A DNA stretch of 64,000 bases from Rhizomys pruinosus (taxonomy: Eukaryota; Chordata; Mammalia; Rodentia; Spalacidae), in NCBI GenBank assembly GCA_009823505.1, contig VZQC01005745.1:371984-435983 (forward strand), in the 5' to 3' direction. The translations under genes and the position numbers were made by a program. The first letter of the stretch is position 1. Each line of letters begins with the position of its first letter. Below the pieces are notes generated by a model. It had not been told where the DNA came from. It did not search any database and saw only the letters and a list, made by a program, of their open reading frames with translations. Shown piece after piece: positions 11,930 through 22,850 of this stretch.

Positions 11930-13370
11930 TAGATTTTAAATTTAAGTTTGCTTTGGTTCTTTCTTCATAAGCACTTTAAATAGAAATGCATTATTTAAAG
12001 TAAAAACTTGTTTGAGCCTAGTTCTATTGGATATTTTATGTTCATTTGTTTGTGGAGACAAAAATGACAAGAATGCAATCGCCTTTGTGTATTAAATAAT
12101 TCACACTGTCAAAGGTCCTTCGGGTTTTACTAAGACAGAATTGGCCTCTAACAATTTGAGAGATGTGGACCTCTAGGTACAATTTCCTTTCTCAATTCTA
12201 TTACCTTTTTTCTGATATTATATGTTGAAGATATCTGTGACAATGAAACTTCAGAGATGCATTATTTTACTGGGAAGTTTTTATTTCCCATGGGATAAAA
12301 CTCTTTCTGGAACCAAATTAGAGATCATTTCTAAATTTTGTTTTCATTCTTTACCCAGGGAGAGCTCAACTACAAAATAAGCTCTAAGGACATTTGCCTT
12401 TTGACTGCTGCTGAATCTACAGTACATGAAGAATCTCTGATATTTAATAAATACTTAAGAAATGGGTGCCTGCATCACGAAAAGATTATTTTCTCTCTGT
12501 ATTGTCTAATTTCTTACTATGCCTTTCTTTACCAAAAGCACCTGCCTACTCCTGCCTGCAGCTTGCACATCCCAATGATGTTTCAAGGAACTATTGGACA
12601 GAAACCATTTTAAAGTGCTCTGCCAGTGGTAGGCTACTAGTGCATATGTACTGAAAGGAAAGTGTGGGCAGCAATGGTGGACAAGCCCAATATCAGATGC
12701 ACAAAATAGAAAATTCATTGAAATAAAAAAGTCCACTGCTTTAGTTTATAAAGATTTTTAACTAATTAGCATAGAGCTATAAATATTTCACTTTTAGATA
12801 AAATTCACTATCAATATGTGACAGTCCACATAAGTCTCTCTCCTGGACTGTTGTCACATACAGACAGCATCTGAATAAACTCTCCACACACAAATCTTGT
12901 ACCCTTAGAAACTCCTGCTTCGTTAATTATACTATATATTGCAGATTCCCTTATGTGCTGATTGAGTTATTAATATTTCAGAAGTGAAACTGATTCATAT
13001 TTAACTTCTGTCACTGGTACTCACTGTGTGGCAGAGATTCCTATGTAAGAACAAGGAAGCCATGTGCCTCCAGCTGTGAGCAAACTAGGACTAGAGATGT
13101 GTCCCTGGGCCAGCCACCTTCTTATTGTCAGCATGCTGTCTGTTAGAACAAATCACCTTCTAAGCCCTGTTTCATGGAATCAATGCTGCTTATTGTACAT
13201 GATTTCAGTCCTACATTTATGTTGATAAGTAGATATATACTTTGCATTATAAGATGTTTTATTCAAAGTTAATTTTGTTTTTTAATGCTGAACCACAGAA
13301 CTTAAATTCTGTGTTATAGCATTAAAATTACACATAATTTTCAGTCATAAGAATGGAAATACAAAATAGT
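11930..13370. other. Unique DNA
   Basis: No recognised repeat or gene. Overlapping open frames at 12338-12736 are short and on both strands, without family resemblance. Confidence 0.5.
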
Positions 13371-13374
13371 GTCT

Positions 13375-13770
13375 AGTTTCTTTTCCTGTTGCTGTGATAA
13401 AATACTCTGACAAAGCAATTTAAGAGAGAAGTGGTTTTATTCTGGCTCATAGTTCCAGGTGACAGGGTGTCCTGGCAGGGAAGTCACAGAGGCAGGTGCT
13501 GGAAGGAACTGGTAATATCACATCTGCAGTCAAGAAACAGAAAGTGGAGAATCCTTGAGCTCAGCTCACTCTTTTTCATTTAGCCCAAGTCCCCGCCCAT
13601 GAGATGGTGCCCACCCACCTGCCCACCACCACTATATTCAATATGGCTCTTCCTGGCTCAAGCCAGTTTAAGAAAAATCTGTCAGAAAAATGGCCATAAC
13701 TCAACCTGATTTAAACAATCATTGATATCCCCAATTTTGCAAGCTCAAGATTGAAATTAACTATAACAAA
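13375..13770 (-). mobile_element. Old rodent repeat, hAT/URR-like (antisense)
   Basis: Begins TTTCCTGTTGCTGTGATAAAA then ACTCTGACAAAGCAA and GGTTTTATTCTGGCTCATAG, the reversed terminal module of a very common rodent non-autonomous element, continuing through TGGAGGCAGG-like text. I recall this family as URR/hAT-Charlie-type, but the name needs checking. Related copies are at 13813, 17578, 24150, 28665, 32561, 36440 and 61548. Confidence 0.55.
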
Positions 13771-13812
13771 CGGTAACAATGAATTTTTAACTTTACTGTC
13801 TAATCCCTTTGT

Positions 13813-14155
13813 GATGGTTTGAATAAGAATTCTCCCCAGAGTTTCCAAGTACTTGGGCAATTTGTCCCCAGTTGGTGGCATTGTTTTGGGAGGTCTTAGA
13901 AGGCGTAGCCTTCCCAGAGGAAGAATGTCACTGGGGGTGAGACTTCGGAGTTCTTAAACCTTCCTGGATATCTAGTCCCTCTCTTGCTTCCTGAGCCTGC
14001 TTGAAGATGTGAGCACTCCCCTGTCCTCCAGCCACCTCTGCCTCCATGCCTCCCTGCCGTGATGGACTCTGATTCCTCTGGAACCATAAGCTCAAATCAG
14101 CACTTCCTTTTGTAAAAATCCCATTGGTCACAGCAACGGAATAGTGACTAATAAG
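13813..14155 (+). mobile_element. Old rodent repeat, hAT/URR-like (sense)
   Basis: Begins GTGATGGTTTGAATAAGAA and ends CACAGCAACGGAATAGTGACTAATAAG, with internal TTGGGAGGTCTTAGAAGGCG and GCCGTGATGGACTC. The termini are roughly inverted versions of each other. It stands head-to-head with the copy at 13375-13770. Confidence 0.55.
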
Positions 14156-14199
14156 TCCTACTATTCTAATTTGGCTCTCTCTCTCTCTCTAGGTTTTAT

Positions 14200-14990
14200 T
14201 TTTGTCGTTGCTGCTATTGTTGTGTATTGCTGATTGGACATGCTAAGTACAGGCATCTCTAGAACTTGTTCACCTAGATGCACTAAAATCTTGTGCCCAT
14301 TTGCTCCTTTTTCCAGACATTAGCACTTAACAGTTTACTCAGAGTCCACAGATCTATTTTAGAAGCTACATGGGATAATGCACTACTAGTCTTTCCGTAG
14401 CACTCATTCTGCACAATGACCTCCACATCCATCCAGGTTACCATAAATGACATGATTTCCTTCTTTGTGGTGGGCTTTGATTATACTTTATGGGTTTTTT
14501 TTCTGTTGTTTTTGTAAGATCACTCATGCAACAGACACAGAAAAAGTTAGTATACATTTTCAAATAAAATAGCTGCACTTTGTATTCAAATGAAAACATT
14601 GTCTTGAGATCTCTAGTAAAGGCACAATATTTACAGTAGAGAAATATTGCAAATTATAATACATAGACTATTGAAAAGATATACAGGAGGAAGGACACTG
14701 TAGGCATGTAGTTAAACATGAAGTTTGCCATTGAATTTACAGTAGTTAAGATCATAGTCATGGCTTTTCTTCTCTTTGTTTTTCTCATTCCAAAATACAT
14801 ATATTACAAAAATCTCTCCAACATCACTGGTGGAGAACTAGTTCATTACCTTTAATACTAACACGATATTCTGTGGTTTAGTTACCTTGTAGTTTATAAA
14901 GCCATTCCTCTACAGATAGGCATACTCTCCATTTCCAGCATTTTCTTTCCCTTTGACTCAAGATTATTCCCCATATTTTTTAAAATAATG
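14200..14990 (-). mobile_element. Old L1 ORF2/3' fragment (antisense)
   Basis: Diverged antisense L1: CACATCCATCCAGGTTACCATAAATGACATGATTTCCTTC-type text at about 14420-14465, and AAAGCCATTCCTCTACAGATAGGCATACTCTCC at about 14900. A less similar stretch separates these pieces. No open reading frame. Confidence 0.5.
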
Positions 14991-15009
14991 TTTTGGTTTG
15001 ATTTGATTT

Positions 15010-15180
15010 TTTGGACTAGGACCTTGCTTTAGAGCCATGGGTCACTTAGAACTTCCTATGAAACCCTGGCCTGGAATGCATTATGTAGACCAGGATCACT
15101 TCCCATTTGCCACCATCCTCCTTGTCTGCCTTCTGAGTGCTACAATTACAGGTATGCATATCCCCAACGCCCCTAGCTGG
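15010..15180 (-). mobile_element. Old B1-type SINE
   Basis: Antisense B1-like text: CTGGCCTGGAATGCATTATGTAGACCAGG, TTCTGAGTGCTACAATTACAGG. Diverged from the other B1 copies here. Confidence 0.6.
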
Positions 15181-15217
15181 TAATGGTGGCCATGCTTTGT
15201 GTGACAGGTTCCTATGA

Positions 15218-15415
15218 ATGGCATTGTTGAGTAACGTTAGCATATCTGTATCCTGGTAGATGTTGTTGAGTAACATTAGCCTATCTGTGTCCTGGTAGAT
15301 GTCGTTGAGTAACGTTAGCCTATCTGTGTCCTGGTAGATGTTGCTGAGTAACGTTAGCCTGGTCCTGGTAGATGTCGTTGAGTAACGTTAGCCTATCTGT
15401 GTCCTGGTAGATGTT
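15218..15415 (+). repeat. Minisatellite, 39-bp unit x about 5
   Basis: Tandem units reading TTGTTGAGTAACGTTAGCCT followed by ATCTGTGTCCTGGTAGATG. One unit has lost the ATCTGT segment. Single changes such as ACATTAG/ACGTTAG distinguish copies. Confidence 0.93.
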
Positions 15416-15689
15416 CCCGGCTTACTTTCTCAGCCCTGCTCCACACCCTGCTCTTCGAGAGTTAGGTCTTCTTCAGGTCAACACGGGTGGCAGGAGGCTC
15501 AGCTCCTTTTTCTTTGGATGGAACATTTTCTGTGCTCTGATTGTGATCCTGTGTATGCGTAGCACAGTTTCCTGAGTACAGAATTAGAACACATTTTTCT
15601 TATTTTTATTGGCCATTTAGAACATCTTTCCTATTTTTCTAGAGAATCATTAGCATTTTTGAGTACTCTAAAAGCTCTTTAGTGAGCCA

Positions 15690-15870
15690 GAAAGACAACT
15701 AGGCAGGAAAGACATTTGCTGTGCAAGGCTGACAATCTGAGTCCCATGCACAGAACCTAAGGTAAGTGGAAGGAGAACCAACTACAGGAAGTTGTCCCCT
15801 GTCCTCTACATAAGCACAACGGCACCCCTGTCCCCCCACACATCATGCACACATAATAATTATTTTTATT
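15690..15870 (+). mobile_element. B3-like SINE, old
   Basis: Sense tRNA-derived SINE: GACATTTGCTGTGCAAGGCTGAC, CCCATGCACAGAACCTAAGG, GAAGTTGTCCCCTGTCCTC, ending in ACACATAATAATTATTTT. Confidence 0.65.
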
Positions 15871-16079
15871 AATTATTTTAAAAGCTCTTCAGTAACACAT
15901 ATAACATGTTGCACATGGTACTAACAAGTAGAATCTAGTTTACAGTCATAGTAAAATGAAAACGAATGAACAAAGGTCTTTTCCAGGAATTCAAGAAAAA
16001 CACTATCAAAAACTCTATCAGAAAAGCCCACAACATATGTACAAATAAAATAGAATATGTGGTCAATCCATATAGAAGA

Positions 16080-16600
16080 CAAAATGTTGATACTTGGAAT
16101 GCAGTAGTCATAGCTAATGAAAGCAAGACTTGAAACAGTAAGAGAAACAAAACATGAAGATGAGCAAGAGTTACTTTATCACAAAATGATCGTACATGTT
16201 AGAGGCACAGGCAAAACTAAAATAGTTCTAGTTAAACATAAAATTGAATATTATCAAATTAACATTAATGTCTTAAAAGTGATTACTAAAACAAAGATCT
16301 AAGAAAATTTCTATAGACTCTGGAAACAAAAAGACAAATTTTCTCTATTTGTATGACAGAAAAATCCAAGGTATGAAATACTCAAAATCGAACTAATAAA
16401 AGATGCTATCAAAGTAGAAAAATACAGCATAAATATGCAAAACCCAAAAGCTTTCCTGTATTCTAGCACTTAGTATCCATAAATGAAAACTGGACAAAAG
16501 TATAAGTATCTTTGAGAATGGCAAAACCAAAAGCAAATTTAATCTTAATATATTAGCAAACGCATTTTAACACTATAAAATATTATTCAAAGAAATAAGA
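16080..16600 (+). mobile_element. Old L1 ORF2 fragment
   Basis: Diverged L1 reverse-transcriptase-region text: GCAAGACTTGAAACAG, CATGAAGATGAGCAAGAGTTAC, GAAAAATACAGCATAAATATGCAAAA and CTTTCCTGTATTCTAGCAC. Frames are broken throughout. Confidence 0.5.
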
Positions 16601-17300
16601 ACTAAATGAAGAGTCCTGGTGGGAACACTCTGCTCTCTTGTGCCAGGGACTGGCCTATTCCTTACAGGCTCTCCTGTTGGAAATAAACAATACTGTAGAA
16701 TACCACACCAGTCCACCTTGTTTTCATGGCGGGTCACTGTGAGAACAAGACTATTCCATAATTATTCATGAACACAGACAAAATGTGATCATTAGAATAG
16801 CAGCTGGCCAGCAGTGCTCCACCCTGCTAATGTGAATGCTGCTGCTTCCTCATGAGTGACAGTTTTAGTCTTATTTTGGTCCTTACACCTTGTGACTGCC
16901 TTAAGGATAGAGTTTCCAATTGTAAAATTTCCCTTGCTGGCTTCAGGTCCTTGAACCCTCTTCAGAGTTGCTTAGCATGAACTTAAATCCTATGGTAGCT
17001 TAATTTTAACATTCAAAGATTCTCAGGGGCCTGCGATGTTCTCCTTTGCTTCAAAGAACAACAAATCAAACATATTTAGCTATAGGCTGATTCTGGTGGT
17101 CAATTATCTAGTAGGCAGTGACAAAAGGTGAGAGAATTAACAGTAAGTATCTCAGTTCTGAGACTATTCTTTTCATGTTTAAAAGAAATTATAGTTACAC
17201 TCTTCCTTTGATGTTTGTTATATACTAGAGCTTACACAAAATTATCTCGAACTTTATATACAATATAAATGCATGCCTGAGAATAGTGGTTTTCAAAAGG
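16601..17300. other. Unique DNA
   Basis: No recognisable element. Confidence 0.45.
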
Positions 17301-17309
17301 CAACCAGCC

Positions 17310-17375
17310 TGGTGTACATAGTGAGGTCTAAGTCAACTGGGGCTATATAATGAGACTTTGTCTCGAAGAAGCAAC
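17310..17375 (+). mobile_element. B1 fragment, diverged
   Basis: CCAGCCTGGTGTACATAGTGAG ... AATGAGACTTTGTCTCGAAG corresponds to the 3' half of B1. Confidence 0.6.
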
Positions 17376-17429
17376 ATGAGAGGGATCTCTGTGGTGATGA
17401 AATTGTTCAGTATCTTCAGTGTGGTTGTC

Positions 17430-17430
<1 letters not shown>

Positions 17431-17466
<36 letters not shown>

Positions 17467-17491
17467 TATATCATCACTATATATAGTGATG
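17431..17491. repeat. (AT)n with adjacent 20-bp palindrome
   Basis: Alternating AT tract followed by CATCACTATATATAGTGATG (about 17472-17491), a perfect inverted repeat able to form a cruciform. Confidence 0.85.
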
Positions 17492-17577
17492 TTGCTTTCA
17501 GCTGAATACATATGCACATGCCTGAGTACAGTCAAAGTAGTAAAATCTACAATCACAGCAATGTCAACAAATAAGTT

Positions 17578-18410
17578 ACATTTCTGTTGTGAAAAAATAC
17601 CATTACCAAGGTAAATTATAGAAGGAAAAGTTTATTTGGCTTACGGTTCCAGAGGGATGAGAGTCCATCATACCATCTAGGCAGCAGAGGCAGCCAAGAA
17701 GACAGCTGAGAGCTCACATCTACAAGCACATGCAGAGGGATGAGAGTCCATCATACCATCTAGGCAGCAGAGGCAGCCTAGCAGACAGCTGAGAGCTCAC
17801 ATCTACAAGCACATGCAGAGGGAGAGAGTCCATCATACCATCTAGGCAGCAGAGGCAGCCAAGCAGACAGCTGAGAGCTCACATCTACAAGCACATGCAG
17901 AGGGATGAGAGTCCATCATACCATCTAGGCAGCAGAGGCAGCCAAGCAGACAGCTGAGAGCTCACATCTACAAGCACATGCAGAGGGATGAGAGTCCATC
18001 ATACCATCTAGGCAGCAGAGGCAGCCAAGCAGACAGCCGAGAGCTCACATCTACAAGCACATGCAGAGGGATGAGAGTCCATCATGCCATCTAGGCAGCA
18101 GAGGCAGCCGAGCAGACAGCCGAGAGCTCACATCTACAAGAACATGCAGAGGGATGAGAGTCCATCATACCATCTAGGTAGCAGAGGCAGCTGAGCAGAC
18201 AGCTGAGAGCTCACATCTACAAGCACATGCAGGAAGCAGAGAAGGTAAAATTGCAAATGAGATTGGGCTGTGAACTCTCAGCACCCGCCCCATGACTTGC
18301 TTTCTCCAGAGCAACCTCATCTGGGAAACCTCCCCAAACTGTGCCACTAACTGACAAAGTATTTAAGCACTTGGTGCCTATGGGGGACATTTTTATCAAA
18401 CCACAACAGT
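17578..18410 (-). mobile_element. hAT/URR-like repeat enlarged by an internal minisatellite
   Basis: Starts CATTTCTGTTGTGAAAAAATACC, continues AAAGTTTATTTGGCTTACGG and ends TGGGGGACATTTTTATCAAACCACAAC, the reversed layout of a common rodent repeat. Between its two unique ends, a single 83-bp segment is amplified to seven copies (17651-18230). Confidence 0.6.
17651..18230 (+). repeat. Minisatellite, 83-bp unit x 7
   Basis: Seven units of AGAGGGATGAGAGTCCATCA... ending ...CTACAAGCACATGC. One unit lacks a single base. Differences are few (AAGAAG/AAGCAG, CAGCTGAG/CAGCCGAG), which points to recent expansion from part of the surrounding repeat. Confidence 0.96.
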
Positions 18411-18520
18411 GATATTTGATGTGATATTATACAATAATTTTACATAATGCAATTTATTGGGTAAAACTTACAGAAGTATGTTCTGTGCTTGTTATTTCTT
18501 TCTTTTCTTTTTTTTTTTTT

Positions 18521-18679
18521 TCTTTTTGAGACAGTCTCCCTGTGGCCTTCCTCTACCCCCACCTGGCCTGGAACTCCCTATATAGGTCAGGATGGCTTTG
18601 ATCTTACAGAGCTCTGCCTGCCTCTGCCTCCCTGGTGATGGGATTATGGGATTAAAGGCATATACCACCACACCCGGCT
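18521..18679 (-). mobile_element. B1 SINE (antisense)
   Basis: Poly(T)-led B1: TTTTTGAGACAGTCTCCCTG, GGGATTAAAGGCATATACCACC, ACACCCGGCT. Confidence 0.9.
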
Positions 18680-18746
18680 GTATTATTTCTTATAGTGTTA
18701 TCTGATCTTACAATTACATCAAAAATTTCAATTAAAAATGTTTTTT

Positions 18747-18996
18747 AAAAAAATCAAGGTTTGGGATGGAGAGATGGCCTAGCGGTTAAGAGTGCCGACT
18801 GCTCTTGTAGAGGACCCGGGTTCGATCCCCAGCACCCACATGGCAGGCTGAGAACTGTCTTTAACTCCAGTTCCAAGGGAATCTGACCCCTCTTCTGACC
18901 CCCGCGGCATTGCACAACACGGGTGCACAAACCTACATGCAGACCATACATTCATACACATACAAAAATAAATAAAATTTAAAAAATCAAGGTTTG
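18747..18996 (+). mobile_element. B2-type SINE with target-site duplication
   Basis: Body 18764-18980, with TGGCCTAGCGGTTAAGAG and GGTTCGATCCCCAGC intact. AAAAAATCAAGGTTTG-type repeats flank it. This copy lacks the internal duplicated block seen in other B2s. Confidence 0.93.
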
Positions 18997-20044
18997 TAAG
19001 GGAAAGAAATTAATATTACTAGAATGCATATTTTACTTTCAAATCTGTGAACCCGAACAGTAGATAGTTATGAAAATAACGGCATCAGTAAACTAGGCTA
19101 TAATATTTAGAAATATATTCATTATTATTCATACTTATTTATATAAATGTATGAGTTAAATCTTATTGCTTAGATCAATGAAAGGAATTTCAAGCTTCTA
19201 GCAAGCAATATGTAATACAATACAACATATTATCTTACAACTTAAGTAATTTTAGATGATACATTGAATGCAGCCATTTACTCAAAGAATAGTAAACAAA
19301 ATTATTGCTTTAGCAAAATAACATAAATCTAGTGTTAAAAGTTGTGTATTTTATTTCAATTATGCTTTTTGCATGATAAATGGCAATTTATGTGTGTTCA
19401 GTAGAAGCACTATCGTGTTTTCAGTTAAACATTGAAAAATGATGTCTAGTATAAATATATATATATATATATATATATAAATTTTTTTTTTTTTTACAAA
19501 GTGGAAGACAGCCTATCAACCCAGTAACACAGACGCCTCCTGGGAAAGAGTTGCTGAAGGAAAGTTTCACTCTGTGGTCAAACTGTCATGCTACTAAGCT
19601 CCATTGCAGAATTTCAGATAAATCAAATACATAAGGCCCTTTTCCAAAGACTGCCTTATCTCCAGGAAGTAAGTTTCCTGTTCCTGCTATGTTACCATTT
19701 ATCTTGATTTCCTTAATTATTTTCAGCTGGTCTCCTTAATCCTCTTAATTATAGCTTCTTCAAAACTCACCCCTATGTACTCCACTTGCACTATTATCAG
19801 ATCATTTCATTATCAATTATCTGTAAAATTAGTTCTTAAATTATTCTTGCTTTTTAATAACTTACTGTTCTCACCCATCAACCTCTCTAATTCTAAGGTA
19901 GTATTTTTAGGTACATTTCTTATTCTTTCTCTCCAGACTATTAATCAAAGGCCACACTGATACTTTTCCTACAAATACCTGAAATACTCTCTATCTCTGC
20001 AGAGTCCACAACACAAATCTGAGTTTCCCAATGATAGTGGGCTT
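18997..20044. other. Unique AT-rich DNA with (AT)n and poly(T)
   Basis: An (AT)n run (about 19451-19480) is followed by a T-run (about 19483-19496). The T-run could mark an antisense poly(A) tail, but no target-site duplication was found. Otherwise nothing recognised. Confidence 0.45.
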
Positions 20045-20301
20045 AAGAATTACTTGCTTGGGGCTGGAGAAATGGCTCAGCGGTTAACAGCGCCAACTGC
20101 TCTTGCAGAGGACAGGGTTCGATTCCCAGCACCCACATGGCGGCTAAGAGCCATCTTTAACTCCAGTTCCAGGGGAATCCGAAGTCCTCTTCTGACCTCC
20201 TCGGTATTACACAACATGGGTGCACCGACCTACATGCAGGCAGTACACTCATACACATAAAAAATAATAAATAAATAATTTTTTTAAAAAAGAGTCACTT
20301 G
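20045..20301 (+). mobile_element. B2-type SINE
   Basis: Head GGGGCTGGAGAAATGGCTCAGCGGTTAAC, B box GGTTCGATTCC, tail CACATAAAAAATAATAAATAAA. Imperfect target-site duplication AAGAATTACTTG / AAGAGTCACTTG. Confidence 0.9.
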
Positions 20302-20424
20302 TACAAAATCTTACTCCATTTCCCTCAATCCTGATAAAGAGCTCATGGTAAGCCCAGAGAGTCTGTATTTCAGACAGGCATCTCATGGGATTCTGATACA
20401 GGATATGTGTGGTCAGTTCTTAAG

Positions 20425-20603
20425 AATCCTAGCATCCAGGCATGGTGGTTCAGGCCTTTAATCCTAGCACTTGGAGGCAGAAGCAGGGGATCTCTGTGAG
20501 TTCAAGGCCAGCCTGGTCTACAAAGTGAGTTCCAGGGCAGCTAGGGCTTGCAGCGAGACCCTGTCTCAAAAAGGACCCCCCCCCCAAAAAAAAATTCCTA
20601 GCA
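20425..20603 (+). mobile_element. B1 SINE with target-site duplication
   Basis: TCCAGGCATGGTGGTTCAGGCC ... CCCTGTCTCAAAAAGGA followed by C- and A-runs. AATCCTAGCA / ATTCCTAGCA flank it. Confidence 0.92.
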
Positions 20604-20844
20604 CCACAAATAAAAGCGTGGATGGTTCTCATCCAAGAGTCCTAACAGATTCCAGAGTAGTCCCTTGGGAAATGTCTCAGAATTTTCATCAAAAGTTGAA
20701 AGAATGGAGCACTGCTTCTATCAAATCCCCAAGAAAAACAAGGTTAGTATTTTGTCGTATCTTTATGACCAAGTCAGTCAGACAATATACTTAGTGTCAA
20801 GAGGAAGCAGAGGCCAAAAGAACCCAAAGAATTCCTTCCACATG

Positions 20845-20985
20845 ACTGGGTCTATTTCTTCCTCTGCTGTGGAATGAAGATAACATTCTACTCCACAGGG
20901 AAATTGCATCAGGCAACAGACATACACTATAAGCAATTATCCCACACTTGAATCCATTCTAAGCGCTAAGTAAATATTAGCTCAT
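20845..20985 (+). mobile_element. MIR fragment
   Basis: Ancient tRNA-derived MIR: TTCTTCCTCTGCTGTGGAATGAAGATAAC, then ATTCTAAGCGCTAAGTAAATATTAGCTC, matching the MIR core and its 3' end as I know them. Confidence 0.6.
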
Positions 20986-21350
20986 ATGGTTTTCTTTGGG
21001 GGCCTTTTCACACTTTCCTTGGATAGCTTTATTCTTATTAATTATGTACATTCCTATATGCTTATGTTCAGAGTGAAGCATCCATGCACTGTGCCGAGAT
21101 CTTTCAGGTATGATTACTGGATCAGAAAGTCTACACTAAAAAAAAATTATTTGTTTTCCTCATTTGTTTAATTTTCTTTGATTTGAAGTGATAAATATTT
21201 TCAGAAAATCGAGAGGAAAATATTACAAGCTTAGAGTCTGTTGGAAAAGAAAACATCTTTCTCACATCACATCACCTTGTTCCTTCCCCATGTCCTAATA
21301 TAAATGTTCCAAAGTCTCAGAAAAATAACATTTTCTTTTGTGGAAACAAA

Positions 21351-21641
21351 AATAACAAAAATTGGGGGCTGGAGAGATGGCCTAGCGGTTAAGAGCGCCG
21401 ACCGCTCTTACAGAGGACCCGGGTTCGATCCCCAGCACCCACATGGCGGCCGAGAACCGTCTGAAACTCCAATTCCAGGAGAACTCCAGTTCCAGGGGTA
21501 TCCGAGACCCGCTTCTGACCTCCGCGGCATTGCACGACACGAGTGCACAAACCTGCCTGCAGACAGTACATTCATACACATACAGAAATAAATAAAATTA
21601 ATAAAAAAAAATTAAAAAAAAATAAATAAATAACAAAAATT
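21351..21641 (+). mobile_element. Young CpG-rich B2-type SINE
   Basis: Body 21364-21628. A box TGGCCTAGCGG and B box GGTTCGATCCC are intact, with an intact anticodon-stem-like pair (GAGCGCC ... CGCTC) and many CpGs. It carries the internal duplication (AACTCCAATTCCAGGAG / AACTCCAGTTCCAGGGG). Exact target-site duplication AATAACAAAAATT at 21351-21363 and 21629-21641. Confidence 0.96.
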
Positions 21642-22136
21642 ATTGCCATAGATCTGCTTTTTTATGAGCATAATAAATATTTCACATTCCCTATCAAGTC
21701 TGAGAAGGAGAAAAAGAAAGACCTGTGAATGTGATATGGAGAGCCTTCCCAGAGCCGGCTGATGCCAACAAGGTTTTAGAGAAGAGCAACTTGGGGCTTG
21801 AACCTTTAAAAATAAAGGGAAAGGCAATCTACGCTCATGATTTCACTTAGTGACCTGCCAAAGGGACTTCGAAAAGAGCAATGAGTGTGTGCTGCTCTGA
21901 CACTTGGAGAGTCCTAAATTGTTTCTTCTCCAGAAACAAAAACAATGTGCTGGTTATCCATTCAAAAGTCAGTAAATGCAGAACTTCCCTACTTCGGGGA
22001 GGCCCCAGCCTGATGAGGGAGAGTTTACTATCACCTTCTCCTGGATTAGATTTTTCACAACAGGTATCTATATTTTCATGCCAGAAGATACAGACCATAA
22101 ATGGTGTTTTTGCATGAACCATGCTCCTTGGTCTAC
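21642..22136. other. Unique DNA
   Basis: No recognised repeat. Short open frames on both strands are unsupported. Confidence 0.45.
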
Positions 22137-22376
22137 AAGTTTTCTTTTTTCCTTTTCTTTCTTTTTTTGTTTTTTTTTTTTTTTTGGTTTTGTTTGTTTG
22201 TTTGTTTGTTTGTTTGTTTGTTTGTTTGAGACAGAGTCTCCCTGTAATCCCAGCTGTCCTGGAACTCACTCTGTAGACCAGGCTGGCCTTGAACTCACAA
22301 AGATCCACCTGTCTCTGCCTCCCAAGTGCTAGGATTAAAGGCGTGCACCACCACACCCGGCTAAGTTTTCTTTTTT
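22137..22376 (-). mobile_element. B1 SINE with (GTTT)n tail and target-site duplication
   Basis: Antisense B1 (about 22228-22362) ending GCACCACCACACCCGGCT, with a (GTTT)n tail (about 22185-22228). AAGTTTTCTTTTTT occurs at 22137 and again from 22363. Confidence 0.93.
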
Positions 22377-22532
22377 TCTTTTTACTTTTCTTTCCTTTTC
22401 TTTCTTTCTGTCTCCTATTACTTACATCAAAAAAACTGTTCTTTTAGATCAGGTCCCTGAGAATATATTATGGTTAACTCTGCCTAGCTGAGATTATAAA
22501 ATATTAAAGGGACCTAATAATCGTTACCTCAG

Positions 22533-22551
22533 TCTTAATAATCTTGTGTGC

Positions 22552-22594
<43 letters not shown>

Positions 22595-22850
22595 TTTTTG
22601 AGACAGGATCTCCCTTTAGTCCCAGATGGCCTAGAGCTAGCTCTGTAGACCAGGCTGGCCTTGAACTCACAGAGATCTGCCTGCCTCTGCCTCCCAAGTG
22701 CTGAGATTAAAGGCATGTGCCACCATGCCAGGCCTAAGTCAGTTCTTAGCCATGATGTGGGTGCTGGGAATCAAACCCTGGTCCTCTGCAAAAGCAGTCA
22801 GTGCTCTTAACCACTGAGCCATCTCTCCAGCCCCCAATCTTAATAATCTT
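22533..22850 (-). mobile_element. Chimeric SINE: B2 head joined to B1
   Basis: Read on the minus strand, the element is a B2-type tRNA head (22837 down to 22736; GGCTGGAGAGATGGCTCAGTGG, B box GGTTTGATTCC). The head is joined directly to a B1 (22735-22594) and a (CA)n tail (22593-22546). A single exact 13-bp duplication, TCTTAATAATCTT, flanks the whole (22533-22545 and 22838-22850). The two parts therefore appear to have been inserted as one unit, comparable in design to the known B4 (ID head plus B1) but with a B2-type head. Confidence 0.85.

Noticed and set aside
18764..18850. tRNA gene (A box and B box present)
   Set aside because: This is the tRNA-derived head of a B2-type SINE followed by SINE body and tail. 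The same applies to the other B2 copies.
21382..21591. Recurrent short proteins of the form CNAxEVRRGxRIPLELE / HVGAGDRTRVLCKS at many places
   Set aside because: They are translations of B2-type SINE copies in either strand, repeated wherever the SINE occurs.
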